Assembly (NCBI RefSeq): GCF_017310035.1
Contig: NZ_CP022296.1
Span: 2,666,001-2,730,000, forward strand
Direction: 5' to 3'
Source: Nocardioides sp. S5
Lineage (GTDB): Bacteria; Actinomycetota; Actinomycetes; Propionibacteriales; Nocardioidaceae
Length of the DNA: 64,000 nt
Shown here one piece after another: positions 54,026 through 62,432 of the stretch; the first letter of the stretch is position 1, and every line of letters begins with the position of its first letter. Under the pieces are notes generated by a model. The model was given only the letters and a program-made list of their open reading frames with translations. It searched no databases and had not been told where the DNA came from. Made by a program: the position numbers and the translations under genes.

Positions 54026-54808
54026 TCAGGCGACGGCGGCGACGTACGCCGCGAAGTCCCGAGCTGCCTCCATCGAGCCCGGTCGCGGCGCAGCCTGCGG
54101 GTCGAGCCCGAGGTCGCGGTCGGCCAGCACCTGCTGGAGCAGCGGTCGCCACCGCGCGTCGCCGTGGACCATCGCCCAGCGCAGCGCGTCGCGCTTGCTC
54201 GCGACCTCGCCGGTGCGGACGGTGTAGAGGCTGCGGCTGGCCTGGACGACGAGGTAGCGCTGGCACCAGGCGACGTCCGAGGAGCACCAGGCCGCGATGT
54301 CGTCGGTGAGGCTCGCGAGGCCCGCGCGCGCACTGGCGCGCAGAACCTCGTCCGGCACCTCGCCGACCACCGCCACCGGGCACGGCCCGACGAGCGTGAT
54401 GCCGTGCTCACGCAGGATCCAGCGCGTCCACGGCTGGTTGCAGTGGGTCGACCATGTCATCTCGTCGTGGCCGTGGTCGACGTGGAGCCACTCGCGACCC
54501 AGGCCGTCGACCGAGCGCAGGTCCTCGGCGACGGCGTACGAGCCCTCGAGGTGGCCGTACCAGTGCCCGTCCCGGTGCGGCAGATCCCGGTGGAGCGCGC
54601 GCAGCGCCGCCTCCTGGGCAGCGTCGGGACGCCTCCGCACCACGACGACGAAGTCGCAGTCGCTGTGCAGGTCACCAGCGCCGAGCGCGAACGAACCCTG
54701 CAGGTAGGCGCCCGCGAACGACTCCCCCAGCGCCTGCTGGGCGCCCGTGACGAGCACGTGGAGCACGCCGTTGAGCTCGGCGTAGCGCGTGGGGTGGGGG
54801 TTCAGCAC
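54026..54808 (-). CDS. Nucleotidyltransferase-domain protein (AadA/DUF4111-like)
   Basis: 260-residue protein with a nucleotidyltransferase N-terminal domain: GS at 38-39 and DxD at 50-52 (GSFALGAGDLHSDCDFVVVV), then a helical C-terminal domain similar to the DUF4111 part of aminoglycoside adenylyltransferases (QRYLVVQASRSLYTVRTGEV). Such proteins transfer AMP to a small acceptor; no resistance claim is made. GTG 54808 is chosen. There is no adjacent gene on its strand with less than 32 bases. Confidence 0.8.
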   Translation of the reverse strand: MLNPHPTRYAELNGVLHVLVTGAQQALGESFAGAYLQGSFALGAGDLHSDCDFVVVVRRRPDAAQEAALRALHRDLPHRDGHWYGHLEGSYAVAEDLRSVDGLGREWLHVDHGHDEMTWSTHCNQPWTRWILREHGITLVGPCPVAVVGEVPDEVLRASARAGLASLTDDIAAWCSSDVAWCQRYLVVQASRSLYTVRTGEVASKRDALRWAMVHGDARWRPLLQQVLADRDLGLDPQAAPRPGSMEAARDFAAYVAAVA

Positions 54809-54876
54809 GGATGGAGTGTGCGCCCCCGCACGGCCCCGACGCCACGGAATATCCGCAGGTCAGGGGCGCCTTGACC

Positions 54877-55257
54877 TCAGACGTTGAAGCCGAGGGCGCG
54901 CAGCTGCTCGCGGCCGTCGTCGGTGATCTTGTCCGGACCCCACGGCGGCATCCAGACCCAGTTGATCGCGACGTCGTTGACGAGGCCCTCGAGGGCGGCG
55001 TTGGTCTGGTCCATGATCACGTCGGTCAGCGGGCAGGCCGCGGACGTCAGCGTCATGTCGAGCACGGCGTTGCTGTGCTCGTCGAGGTGCACGTCGTAGA
55101 CGAGGCCGAGGTCGACGACGTTGATCCCGAACTCGGGGTCGACGACGTCCTTCATCGCCTCGGTGACGTCGTCGACGGTCACCGTCGACGTGCCGCCTCC
55201 GGCGCTCGCCTCGGGCACGTCGGGCAGGTCGCCGTGGTCGATCTGCTGGTCAGTCAT
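54877..55257 (-). CDS. sufT: MIP18/DUF59 metal-sulfur cluster assembly factor
   Basis: 126-residue SufT/PaaD-like protein that helps mature or transfer Fe-S clusters. The family signature DPEFGINVVDLGLVYDV is at about residues 37-53, with the functional Cys in TSAACPLTDVI. Last gene of the SUF operon; its ATG overlaps the 3' end of sufU by 8 bases (55250-55257). Confidence 0.9.
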   Translation of the reverse strand: MTDQQIDHGDLPDVPEASAGGGTSTVTVDDVTEAMKDVVDPEFGINVVDLGLVYDVHLDEHSNAVLDMTLTSAACPLTDVIMDQTNAALEGLVNDVAINWVWMPPWGPDKITDDGREQLRALGFNV

Positions 55258-55747
55258 GGGTGACTCCTCCGGTCGGGACCGAATCGGATTGGGCCTGGGT
55301 GGTCGCGTCCTTCCACGCCATCCAGGAGAGCAGCGCGCACTTCACGCGTGCGGGGAACTTGGCGACACCGGCGAACGCGATGCCGTCCTCGAGGACGTCC
55401 TCGTCGGGCTCCACCTGTCCCTTGCCCTGCATGAGCTCGAGGAAGGTCTGGTGGACCGACAGGGCCTCGTCGACCGGCTTGCCGATCACGAGGTCGGCCA
55501 TCACCGACGTGGACGCCTGGGAGATCGAGCACCCGACGGCGTCGTAGGACACGTCCTGCACGACACGACCCTCCGGCCCGTCAATGAGGTGCACGCGCAG
55601 GGTGACCTCGTCGCCGCACGTCGGGTTCACGTGGTGCACCTCGGCAGTGCCAGCGGAGGACGGGTCGCCCCTCAGTCCTTTGTGGTGCGGGTTCTTGTAG
55701 TGGTCCAGGATGATCTCCTGGTAGAGCGAGTCCAGCTCGGCACTCAT
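55250..55747 (-). CDS. sufU: SUF system sulfur-transfer protein SufU
   Basis: 165-residue SufU, the zinc-dependent sulfur acceptor of SufS. Zinc/sulfur Cys ligands are in NPTCGDEVTL, VGCSISQAS and RVKCALLSW, with the Asp next to the first. The start is ATG 55747 rather than ATG 55753: the latter would sit directly on the AAGGTGGG ribosome site, while 55747 has 6 bases of spacing to it. It begins 3 bases after sufS and overlaps sufT at the other end. Confidence 0.92.
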   Translation of the reverse strand: MSAELDSLYQEIILDHYKNPHHKGLRGDPSSAGTAEVHHVNPTCGDEVTLRVHLIDGPEGRVVQDVSYDAVGCSISQASTSVMADLVIGKPVDEALSVHQTFLELMQGKGQVEPDEDVLEDGIAFAGVAKFPARVKCALLSWMAWKDATTQAQSDSVPTGGVTHD

Positions 55748-55749
55748 TG

Positions 55750-56985
55750 TCATCCCACCTTGAAGTAGCTGCGGGTGTGGTGGAGGCCCTCCACGAGCGC
55801 GTCGATCTCGGCCGGCGTCGTGTAGAGGTAGGACGACATCCGCGTCGAGCTCTGCACCCCGAAGCGGGCGTGCGCGGGCTTGGCGCAGTGGTGCCCGGCG
55901 CGCACTGCGACGCCGCGCGAGTCGAGCACCTGGGCGATGTCGTGGGGGTGGACGCCGTCAAGCTCGAAGGAGATCGCACCGCCGCGCCGCGTGGCGTCGA
56001 GCGGACCCATCACCCGCAGGCCGGGGACCGACTGCAGGCCCTCGAGGGCGTACGCCGTGATCGCCTGCTCGTGGGCGTGGATCGCCTCGAGCCCGATGTG
56101 GCCGAGGTAGTCGACCGCGCAGCCGAGCCCGACCGCCTCGACGATCGGCGGGGTGCCGGCCTCGAAGCGGTGGGGCACCTTCGCGTAGGTCGAGCGCGCC
56201 ATGGTCACGGTCTCGATCATCTCGCCGCCACCGTGGAAGGGCGGGAGCGCGTTGAGCAGCTCCTCGCGACCCCACAGCACGCCGATGCCCGTCGGGCCGC
56301 AGACCTTGTGGCCGGTGAAGACCAGGAAGTCGCAGCCGACGGCCTGCACGTCGACCGGGAGCTGCGGTGCGGCCTGCGAGGCGTCGATGACCGACAGCGC
56401 GCCGAACGCGCGGGCACGCTCGACCAGGTCGGTGACCGGGTTGATCGTGCCGAGCATGTTGGAGACCCAGGTGAAGGCGAGGACCTTGGTGTTCTCGTCG
56501 ACGAGCTGGTCGGCGTTGCCCAGGTCGAGCTCGCCCTCGTCGGTCAGCCCGAACCAGCGCAGCTCCGCGCCCGAGCGCTCGCAGGCCAGCTGCCACGACA
56601 CGATGTTGGAGTGGTGCTCCATCTCGGTGATGACGACGTTGTCGCCGGGGCCGAGCTCGATCGTGCGCGCCAGCAGGTTGAGCGCCTCGGTGGCGTTCTT
56701 GGTGAAGACCACCTCGTTGCGCGACGGCGCGTTGAGGAAGGCAGCGACCTTGTCGCGAGCGCCCTCGTAGGCCTCGGTCGACTCCGCGCCGAGCTGGTGC
56801 ATCGCGCGGGCGATGTTGGCGTTGTGGCGCTCGAGGTGGTCGACCATCGTGTCGATGACCACCTGCGGCTTCTGCGAGGTGTTGGCGCTGTCGAGGTAGA
56901 CCAGCGGCACCCCACCCCCGAGCGTGCGCTCGAGGATCGGGAAGTCCTTGCGGATCACGTCCAGGTCAGGAAGCAGTCCGTCCAC
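55750..56985 (-). CDS. sufS: Cysteine desulfurase SufS
   Basis: 411-residue PLP-dependent cysteine desulfurase, which supplies sulfur for Fe-S assembly. The PLP lysine is in FTGHKVCGPTGIG and the active-site Cys367 in VRAGHHCAKP, preceded by VEAVGLGCAVDYLG. EMEHHSNIVSWQ is the conserved cofactor-contact block. GTG 56985 has GAGAGGAGACC upstream. Its gene sits between sufC and sufU in the operon and is spaced 31 bases from sufC. Length is normal for SufS. Confidence 0.94.
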   Translation of the reverse strand: MDGLLPDLDVIRKDFPILERTLGGGVPLVYLDSANTSQKPQVVIDTMVDHLERHNANIARAMHQLGAESTEAYEGARDKVAAFLNAPSRNEVVFTKNATEALNLLARTIELGPGDNVVITEMEHHSNIVSWQLACERSGAELRWFGLTDEGELDLGNADQLVDENTKVLAFTWVSNMLGTINPVTDLVERARAFGALSVIDASQAAPQLPVDVQAVGCDFLVFTGHKVCGPTGIGVLWGREELLNALPPFHGGGEMIETVTMARSTYAKVPHRFEAGTPPIVEAVGLGCAVDYLGHIGLEAIHAHEQAITAYALEGLQSVPGLRVMGPLDATRRGGAISFELDGVHPHDIAQVLDSRGVAVRAGHHCAKPAHARFGVQSSTRMSSYLYTTPAEIDALVEGLHHTRSYFKVG

Positions 56986-57016
56986 GGTGGTCTCCTCTCT
57001 CGTTCCGGCGGGTGGG

Positions 57017-57778
57017 TCAGGCCGAGGCGGGGTTGAGGTAGCGGTCGTAGCCCTCTGCCTCGAGCTGGTCGGCGAGCTCCTTGCCGCCGGATGCGGCGAC
57101 CTTGCCGTCGACGAAGACGTGGACGTGGTCGGGCTCGATGTAGCGCAGGATGCGGGTGTAGTGGGTGATCAGCAGGACACCCTTGCCCTCGCGCGCCCGG
57201 AAGCGGTTCACGCCCTCGGAGACGATCTTCAGCGCGTCGATGTCGAGGCCGGAGTCGGTCTCGTCGAGGACGGCGACCTTCGGGTCGAGCAGCTCGAGCT
57301 GAGCGATCTCGTGGCGCTTCTTCTCGCCGCCGGAGAAGCCCTCGTTCACGTTGCGGGTGCCGAAGGTCGGGTCGAGGTTCAGCTGCTCGAGGGCAGCGTT
57401 GACGTCCTTGACCCACGTGCGCAGCTTGGGTGCCGCGCCGTCGATGGCGGTCTTCGCGGTGCGCAGGAAGTTCGACACCGAGACGCCGGGGACCTCGACG
57501 GGGTACTGCATCGCGAGGAACAGGCCGGCGCGGGCGCGCTCGTCGACCGAGAGCGACAGCACGTCCTGGCCGTCGAGGGTGACCGAGCCGCCGGTGATCG
57601 TGTACTTCGGGTGGCCGGCGATGGAGTAGGCCAGGGTCGACTTGCCGGAGCCGTTGGGACCCATGATGGCGTGCGTCTCGCCGTCGTTGATGGTCAGGGT
57701 GACGCCCTTGAGGATCTCCTTGGGGCCGTCCTCGGTGTCGACGGTGACGTGCAGGTCGGTGATGACGAGCTTGCTCAT
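57017..57778 (-). CDS. sufC: Fe-S cluster assembly ATPase SufC
   Basis: 253-residue ATPase of the SufBCD scaffold. Walker A GPNGSGKST, signature FSGGEKKRHEIAQL, and Walker B VAVLDETDSGLD, where the SufC-specific DETDSGLD is visible. It drives conformational change of SufB-SufD and does not bind a membrane subunit. ATG 57778 overlaps the stop of the upstream Rieske gene by 4 bases, so the two are coupled. Confidence 0.95.
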   Translation of the reverse strand: MSKLVITDLHVTVDTEDGPKEILKGVTLTINDGETHAIMGPNGSGKSTLAYSIAGHPKYTITGGSVTLDGQDVLSLSVDERARAGLFLAMQYPVEVPGVSVSNFLRTAKTAIDGAAPKLRTWVKDVNAALEQLNLDPTFGTRNVNEGFSGGEKKRHEIAQLELLDPKVAVLDETDSGLDIDALKIVSEGVNRFRAREGKGVLLITHYTRILRYIEPDHVHVFVDGKVAASGGKELADQLEAEGYDRYLNPASA

Positions 57779-58137
57779 GCGGGGGTGACTCCGTTCAGGG
57801 TGGTCTCGATGTCGACGTAGACGTCGCTGGTGCCGTCGGCATTGGCGCGTACGTCGACGGGGAAGGTGGCGACCGGCTCGGTCGCAGGGAAGTTGGTGGG
57901 CTTGCCGGTGCGCAGGTCGAACATCGACCCGTGCAGCCAGCACTCGATCTGGCAGCCGCCGTCGTTGGTGGCGACCTCGCCCTGGCTCAGGGCGACCTCG
58001 GCGTGGCTGCAGAGGTCCTCGACCGCGAAGACCTCGTCGCCGTCACGGGCGATGGCGATCTCGTAGCGACCGAGCGTGACGGCCAGGGCCTGGTCGGTCG
58101 GCACCTCGTCGAGGGAGCAGGCGCGCTCGAAACTCAT
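57775..58137 (-). CDS. Rieske-type ferredoxin in the SUF operon
   Basis: 120-residue Rieske [2Fe-2S] protein. Cluster ligands are CSH (Cys43, His45) and CWLH (Cys66, His69) in CSHAEVALSQGEVATNDGGC and CWLHGSMFDLRTGKP. It resembles the small ferredoxin subunits of non-heme oxygenases but here is inserted between sufD and sufC. Its ATG 58137 shares one base with the sufD stop (TGATG) and its stop overlaps sufC, so stoichiometry is likely fixed. A role as an electron donor or carrier in cluster assembly is inferred from location. Confidence 0.9.
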   Translation of the reverse strand: MSFERACSLDEVPTDQALAVTLGRYEIAIARDGDEVFAVEDLCSHAEVALSQGEVATNDGGCQIECWLHGSMFDLRTGKPTNFPATEPVATFPVDVRANADGTSDVYVDIETTLNGVTPA

Positions 58138-59330
58138 CAGGAGAGCTCCTTCAGCACGTTCTTGGCCAGCTCCGCCTCGACCGTGGCCAGCAGGCGCGCC
58201 TCGATGGAGGGCACGCCGACCTTGCGGATCAGGTCGTTGAAGAAGCCGTGCACGACCAGGCGCTGGGCCTCCTTCTCGGAGACGCCGCGCGACTGGAGGT
58301 AGAACAGCTGCTCGTCGTCGAAGCGGGCCGTGGCCGAGGCGTGGCCCGCGCCCTCGATCTCGCCGGTCTCGATCTCGAGGTTGGGGATCGAGTCGGCCTG
58401 GCAGCCGTCGGTGAGGACGAGGTTGCGGTTCTCCTCGTAGGTCTCGATCCCCTCGGCGACCTTGCGGATCAGCACGTTGCCCACCCACACGGTGTGCGCC
58501 TTCTCGCCCTGCAGCGCGCCCTTGTAGACGGCGTGCGACTTCGTGCGGGGCGCGGTGTGGTCGGCGAAGATCCGGTGCTCGATGTGCTGGCCGGCGTCGG
58601 CGAAGTAGAGACCGAGCAGCTCGGCGGAGCCGCCGGGGCCGTCGTAGGTCACGTTGGCGTCCATGCGCACCACGTCGCCGCCGAAGGAGATCGCGGCGTG
58701 CTTGTAGGACGCGTCGCGACCGACGCGCGCCTGGTGGTGCGAGAGGTGGACGGCGTCGTCGGCCCAGTCCTGGATCGAGACGACCGAGGCGTCGGCCCCG
58801 TCGGCCACGACCACCTCGACGACGGCCGAGACCGCGGCCGAGCCGGTGTGGTTGAGCACCACGACGGCCTTGCTGTGGGTGCCGAAGCGCAGCACCACGT
58901 GCGCGCCGCTGGTCACCTCGGCGTCGGTGCCGTCGACGTCGATCACGATCGGCTCGGACACCTCGGTGTCGGCCGGCACGTCGACCAGCAGCGTCGCCGG
59001 GACCTCGGCGAGGATCCGCGCGGTGAAGCGGGTGTTGGGCGCCCAGCCGCTCACGCCGCGCAGCGCGGTGGCCTCGTCGCCGGTCACCACGTTGACCGTG
59101 GCGCCCTCGGGGGCGTCCCAGGTCGCGCGGGTGTTGCGCCCGTCGAGCGGGGCGTCGGCGTGCAGGCCCTTGAGCCGCTTGAGCGGCGTGAAGCGCCAGA
59201 TCTCCTCGCGGCCGGTCGGGACCAGGTGATCGGCGACGTCGTAGGAGCCGGCCGGGTGGAGGTGGCTCTCCACCTTGTCGAGCGGCGCCTGCTCCAGCGC
59301 GGAGCGGACTGAATCAGTGGTGACGGTCAC
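58137..59330 (-). CDS. sufD: Fe-S cluster assembly protein SufD
   Basis: 397-residue SufD, the SufB-like subunit of the SufBCD scaffold. It has the long right-handed beta-helix region (about 100-330) and the C-terminal block ARLLATVEAELAKNVLKEL. The RFDDEQLFYLQSRGVSEKEA stretch is conserved between SufB and SufD. GTG 59330 follows AAAGAGAAG. It ends on one base shared with the Rieske gene and starts 45 bases after sufB. Confidence 0.93.
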   Translation of the reverse strand: MTVTTDSVRSALEQAPLDKVESHLHPAGSYDVADHLVPTGREEIWRFTPLKRLKGLHADAPLDGRNTRATWDAPEGATVNVVTGDEATALRGVSGWAPNTRFTARILAEVPATLLVDVPADTEVSEPIVIDVDGTDAEVTSGAHVVLRFGTHSKAVVVLNHTGSAAVSAVVEVVVADGADASVVSIQDWADDAVHLSHHQARVGRDASYKHAAISFGGDVVRMDANVTYDGPGGSAELLGLYFADAGQHIEHRIFADHTAPRTKSHAVYKGALQGEKAHTVWVGNVLIRKVAEGIETYEENRNLVLTDGCQADSIPNLEIETGEIEGAGHASATARFDDEQLFYLQSRGVSEKEAQRLVVHGFFNDLIRKVGVPSIEARLLATVEAELAKNVLKELS

Positions 59331-59375
59331 TACTTCTCTTTCTACGTGCGGATCGGACGGGGACGGGCGCGAGCG

Positions 59376-60803
59376 TCAGCCCACGGCCCCTTCCATCTGG
59401 AGCTCGATGAGGCGGTTGAGCTCGAGGGCGTACTCCATCGGCAGCTCCTTGGCGATCGGCTCGACGAAGCCGCGCACGATCATCGCCATCGCCTCGTCCT
59501 GCTCCATGCCACGCGACATGAGGTAGAAGAGCTGGTCGTCGGAGACCTTCGAGACGCTGGCCTCGTGGCCCATCGAGACGTCGTCCTCGCGGATGTCGAC
59601 GTAGGGGTAGGTGTCGCTGCGGCTGATCTGGTCGACGAGCAGCGCGTCGCACAGCACGTTGGACTTCGAGCCGTGGGCGCCCTCGTTGACCTGGATGAGG
59701 CCGCGGTACGACGTACGCCCGCCGCCGCGCGCCACCGACTTGCTCAGGATCGAGCTCGACGTGTGCGGCGCTGCGTGCACCATCTTCGCGCCGGCGTCCT
59801 GGTGCTGGCCCTCGCCGGCGAACGCGATCGACAGCGTCTCGCCCTTGGCGTGCTCGCCCATCAGGTAGATGGCGGGGTACTTCATCGTCACCTTGGAGCC
59901 GATGTTGCCGTCGACCCACTCCATGGTCGCGCCAGCCTCGCAGGTGGCACGCTTGGTGACGAGGTTGTAGACGTTGTTCGACCAGTTCTGGATGGTCGTG
60001 TAGCGGCAGCGACCACCCTTCTTGACGATGATCTCGACGACCGCGGAGTGCAGCGAGTCCGAGGAGTAGATCGGCGCGGTGCAGCCCTCGACGTAGTGCA
60101 CGTAGGCGTCCTCGTCGACGATGATCAGCGTCCGCTCGAACTGGCCCATGTTCTCGGTGTTGATCCGGAAGTAGGCCTGCAGCGGGATGTCGACGTGGAC
60201 ACCCTTCGGGACGTAGATGAACGAGCCGCCCGACCACACCGAGGTGTTGAGCGCGGCGAACTTGTTGTCACCGACCGGGATGACGGTGCCGAAGTACTCC
60301 TTGAAGAGCTCCTCGTGCTCCTTCAGCGCGGTGTCGGTGTCGACGAAGATGACGCCCTGCTCCTCGAGGTCCTCGCGGATCGAGTGGTAGACGACCTCGG
60401 ACTCGTACTGGGCGGCCACGCCGGAGACGAGACGCTGCTTCTCGGCCTCGGGGATGCCGAGCTTGTCGTAGGTGTTCTTGATGTCCTCGGGGAGGTCGTC
60501 CCACGTGGCCGCCTGCTTCTCGCTGGAGCGCACGAAGTACTTGATGTTGTCGAAGTCGATCGTGCTGAGGTCCGAGCCCCACGTCGGCATCGGCTTGCGG
60601 TGGAAGAGCTTGAGGCCCTTCAGGCGCAGGTCGAGCATCCACTGCGGCTCGCTCTTGAGACCGGAGATGTCGCGTACGACGTCCTCGCTGAGGCCGCGCT
60701 TGGCGACGGAGCCCGCCGCGTCGCTGTCGGACCAGCCGAACTCGTAGCGGCCGATGCCCTTGAGCTCCGGGTTCATTTCTTCGATGCTCAGGTTCTGGGT
60801 CAT
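59376..60803 (-). CDS. sufB: Fe-S cluster assembly protein SufB
   Basis: 475-residue SufB, the main scaffold for [4Fe-4S]/[2Fe-2S] assembly with SufC and SufD. Diagnostic blocks are [60 protein letters not shown] and [20 protein letters not shown] 60803 is preceded by AAGGAGCAG and its ATGA overlaps the stop of sufR, so sufB is translated straight after the regulator. Confidence 0.95.
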   Translation of the reverse strand: MTQNLSIEEMNPELKGIGRYEFGWSDSDAAGSVAKRGLSEDVVRDISGLKSEPQWMLDLRLKGLKLFHRKPMPTWGSDLSTIDFDNIKYFVRSSEKQAATWDDLPEDIKNTYDKLGIPEAEKQRLVSGVAAQYESEVVYHSIREDLEEQGVIFVDTDTALKEHEELFKEYFGTVIPVGDNKFAALNTSVWSGGSFIYVPKGVHVDIPLQAYFRINTENMGQFERTLIIVDEDAYVHYVEGCTAPIYSSDSLHSAVVEIIVKKGGRCRYTTIQNWSNNVYNLVTKRATCEAGATMEWVDGNIGSKVTMKYPAIYLMGEHAKGETLSIAFAGEGQHQDAGAKMVHAAPHTSSSILSKSVARGGGRTSYRGLIQVNEGAHGSKSNVLCDALLVDQISRSDTYPYVDIREDDVSMGHEASVSKVSDDQLFYLMSRGMEQDEAMAMIVRGFVEPIAKELPMEYALELNRLIELQMEGAVG

Positions 60804-61528
60804 GACTGCTCCTTCTTGGGGTCCGTCTGAGGGTCCGTCTTGAGGGTCTGGGGGATGCAGGTGGTGCACACACCGTCGCCGTGGGCGATGGTCGCGAGCC
60901 GCTGGACGTGGGTGCCGAGCACGGACGCGATCGCCTCGGTCTCGGCCTCGCACAGCTGCGGGAACTCGTGGGCGACGTGGGAGACCGGGCAGTGCTGCTG
61001 GCACAGCTGCTCCCCCACGACCGGCAGGTCGCGCACCGACGCGGCGTAGCCGTTCTGGGTGAAGACCCGCGCGAGCGCCTCGGCAGGCGTCAGGTCGGGG
61101 TCAGCAGCAGTGACGACGGCGTAGTCGCGCTCGACGAAGGCGACGCGACGGCGGGCGAACTCGACGACGGCGTCCTCGCCCTGGGTCTCGGCGAGGAACC
61201 GCATCGCCTGCACGGCGAGGTCGTCGTACTGCTGATCGAAGCTGTCGCGCCCCGCCTCGGTGAGCGCGAAGACGCGCGCCGGGCGACCGCGACCGCGCGT
61301 GCCGTAGACCTTCTGCTCGCGCGACTCCACGATGCCCTCCGCGAGCAGGTGCTCGAGGTGGCGGCGCACGGCGGCCGGCGTCAGGTCGAGGCGCCCGGCG
61401 AGGTCGGCCGCGGTGGACGGTCCGTTCTCCAGGATCGTGCGCGCCACGCGGTCGCGCGTCGGCGCGTCCCCGTCAGGGCTCGCCGGAGCGCGGGTGGGCG
61501 CTCCTGCGGTCGATCCGGTCAATTCCAC
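60800..61528 (-). CDS. sufR: SUF operon transcriptional regulator SufR
   Basis: 242-residue SufR-type repressor. A DeoR/ArsR-like winged helix at about residues 28-92 ([20 protein letters not shown]) is followed by a Cys-rich region that should hold a [2Fe-2S] or [4Fe-4S] cluster: Cys176, Cys180 and Cys193 (CQQHC ... LCEAE), then CTTC at 221-224. When cluster-loaded, SufR homologues repress suf genes and de-repress under iron or oxidative stress. The start is GTG 61528, which lies inside an operator-like dyad (61525-61539), implying autoregulation. It is first in the SUF operon. Confidence 0.92.
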   Translation of the reverse strand: MELTGSTAGAPTRAPASPDGDAPTRDRVARTILENGPSTAADLAGRLDLTPAAVRRHLEHLLAEGIVESREQKVYGTRGRGRPARVFALTEAGRDSFDQQYDDLAVQAMRFLAETQGEDAVVEFARRRVAFVERDYAVVTAADPDLTPAEALARVFTQNGYAASVRDLPVVGEQLCQQHCPVSHVAHEFPQLCEAETEAIASVLGTHVQRLATIAHGDGVCTTCIPQTLKTDPQTDPKKEQS

Positions 61529-61539
61529 AACGACAGTGT
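61525..61539 (-). promoter_or_regulatory. SufR-type operator over the sufR start codon
   Basis: The reverse strand reads ACACT-GTCGT-TGTGG, one change from the ACACT-N5-TGTGA operator reported for mycobacterial SufR (consensus from memory). Its last bases include the GTG start codon of sufR (61526-61528). A -10-like TAACGT (reverse, 61541-61546) is adjacent. Binding here would block both the promoter and translation start. Confidence 0.65.
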
Positions 61540-61607
61540 GACGTTATTGCCCCACCTGCTTCAAGGAAGGGTCACCTAAGTGCGCCCGGCACTCGGTCGC
61601 ACCGCGC

Positions 61608-62432
61608 TCAGTCGGCCGTGCGACTGCGGAACGTGCGGATCGCGAGCGGGGCCACCACGGCGGTGATCAGGATGATCCAGCCGATCGTGAACGGGATCGG
61701 GTGGTGCATCGGGAAGGCCGCGCCCTCGGCCAGTGGCTGGTCGTTGCCCCAGAGCTCGCGCACCGCCTGGGTGAGCGAGGAGATCGGGTTCCACTCGGCG
61801 ATGAAGCGCAGCACCGTGGGCATCCGGTCGGTGGGCGCGAAGGTGTTGGCCAGGAACGTGATCGGGAACATCGTCGCGAACATGACCCCGTTGACCGCCT
61901 CGACCGAGCGCATCGCGGAGCCGACCCAGATGCCCACCCAGATCATCGCGAATCCCCAGCCGAGCAGCAGGAGGTAGCCCAGTGCGGCCTCGAAGACGTT
62001 GGTGTGGATGCGCCAGCCGATGACGAGGCCGGTCAGCGACATCACCACCAGGCCGATCGACGCGTGGGCAAGGCTCGAGATGCTGCGACCGACCAGCACC
62101 GCGGCCGGGTTGATCGGCAACGAGCGCATCCGGTCGACGATGCCCTTGTCGAGGTCGGCGGTGAGCCCGACCGCGACGATGAAGGAGGCGAAGGCCACCG
62201 TCTGCGCCATGATCCCGGCAAGCAGGAAGGCGCGGTAGCCGGCGGGCGTGGCCACGTCGATGGACGAGCCGAAGACGTAGGCGAAGAGCAGCACGAACAT
62301 CACCGGCTGGATGGTGACGTCGAGCAGCATCTCCGGCATCCGGCGGATGTGGCGGAAGTTGCGGCGAGCGATCGCCCACGACTGGGTGAGCAGGCCGGTG
62401 GTGCGGATCTCGGGTCGTTCGATCGTGCTCAT
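61608..62432 (-). CDS. ABC-2 type exporter permease (daunorubicin-resistance type)
   Basis: 274-residue permease with six membrane helices in the ABC-2 arrangement. The segment DLDKGIVDRMRSLPINPAAV after helix 2 and FLANTFAPTDRMPTVLRFIA near helix 5 are typical of the DrrB-like group. It pairs with the ATPase at 62429, whose stop overlaps its start by 4 bases. It should export a hydrophobic compound; the substrate is unknown. Its 3' end is 79 bases from the sufR start on the same strand, but there is no sign of co-transcription. Confidence 0.9.
   Translation of the reverse strand: MSTIERPEIRTTGLLTQSWAIARRNFRHIRRMPEMLLDVTIQPVMFVLLFAYVFGSSIDVATPAGYRAFLLAGIMAQTVAFASFIVAVGLTADLDKGIVDRMRSLPINPAAVLVGRSISSLAHASIGLVVMSLTGLVIGWRIHTNVFEAALGYLLLLGWGFAMIWVGIWVGSAMRSVEAVNGVMFATMFPITFLANTFAPTDRMPTVLRFIAEWNPISSLTQAVRELWGNDQPLAEGAAFPMHHPIPFTIGWIILITAVVAPLAIRTFRSRTAD

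Noticed and set aside
49799..54808. Antibiotic resistance genes (APH-like and AadA-like)
   Set aside because: Both folds are common in chromosomal proteins of unknown substrate; the key loops differ from resistance enzymes and there is no mobile context.
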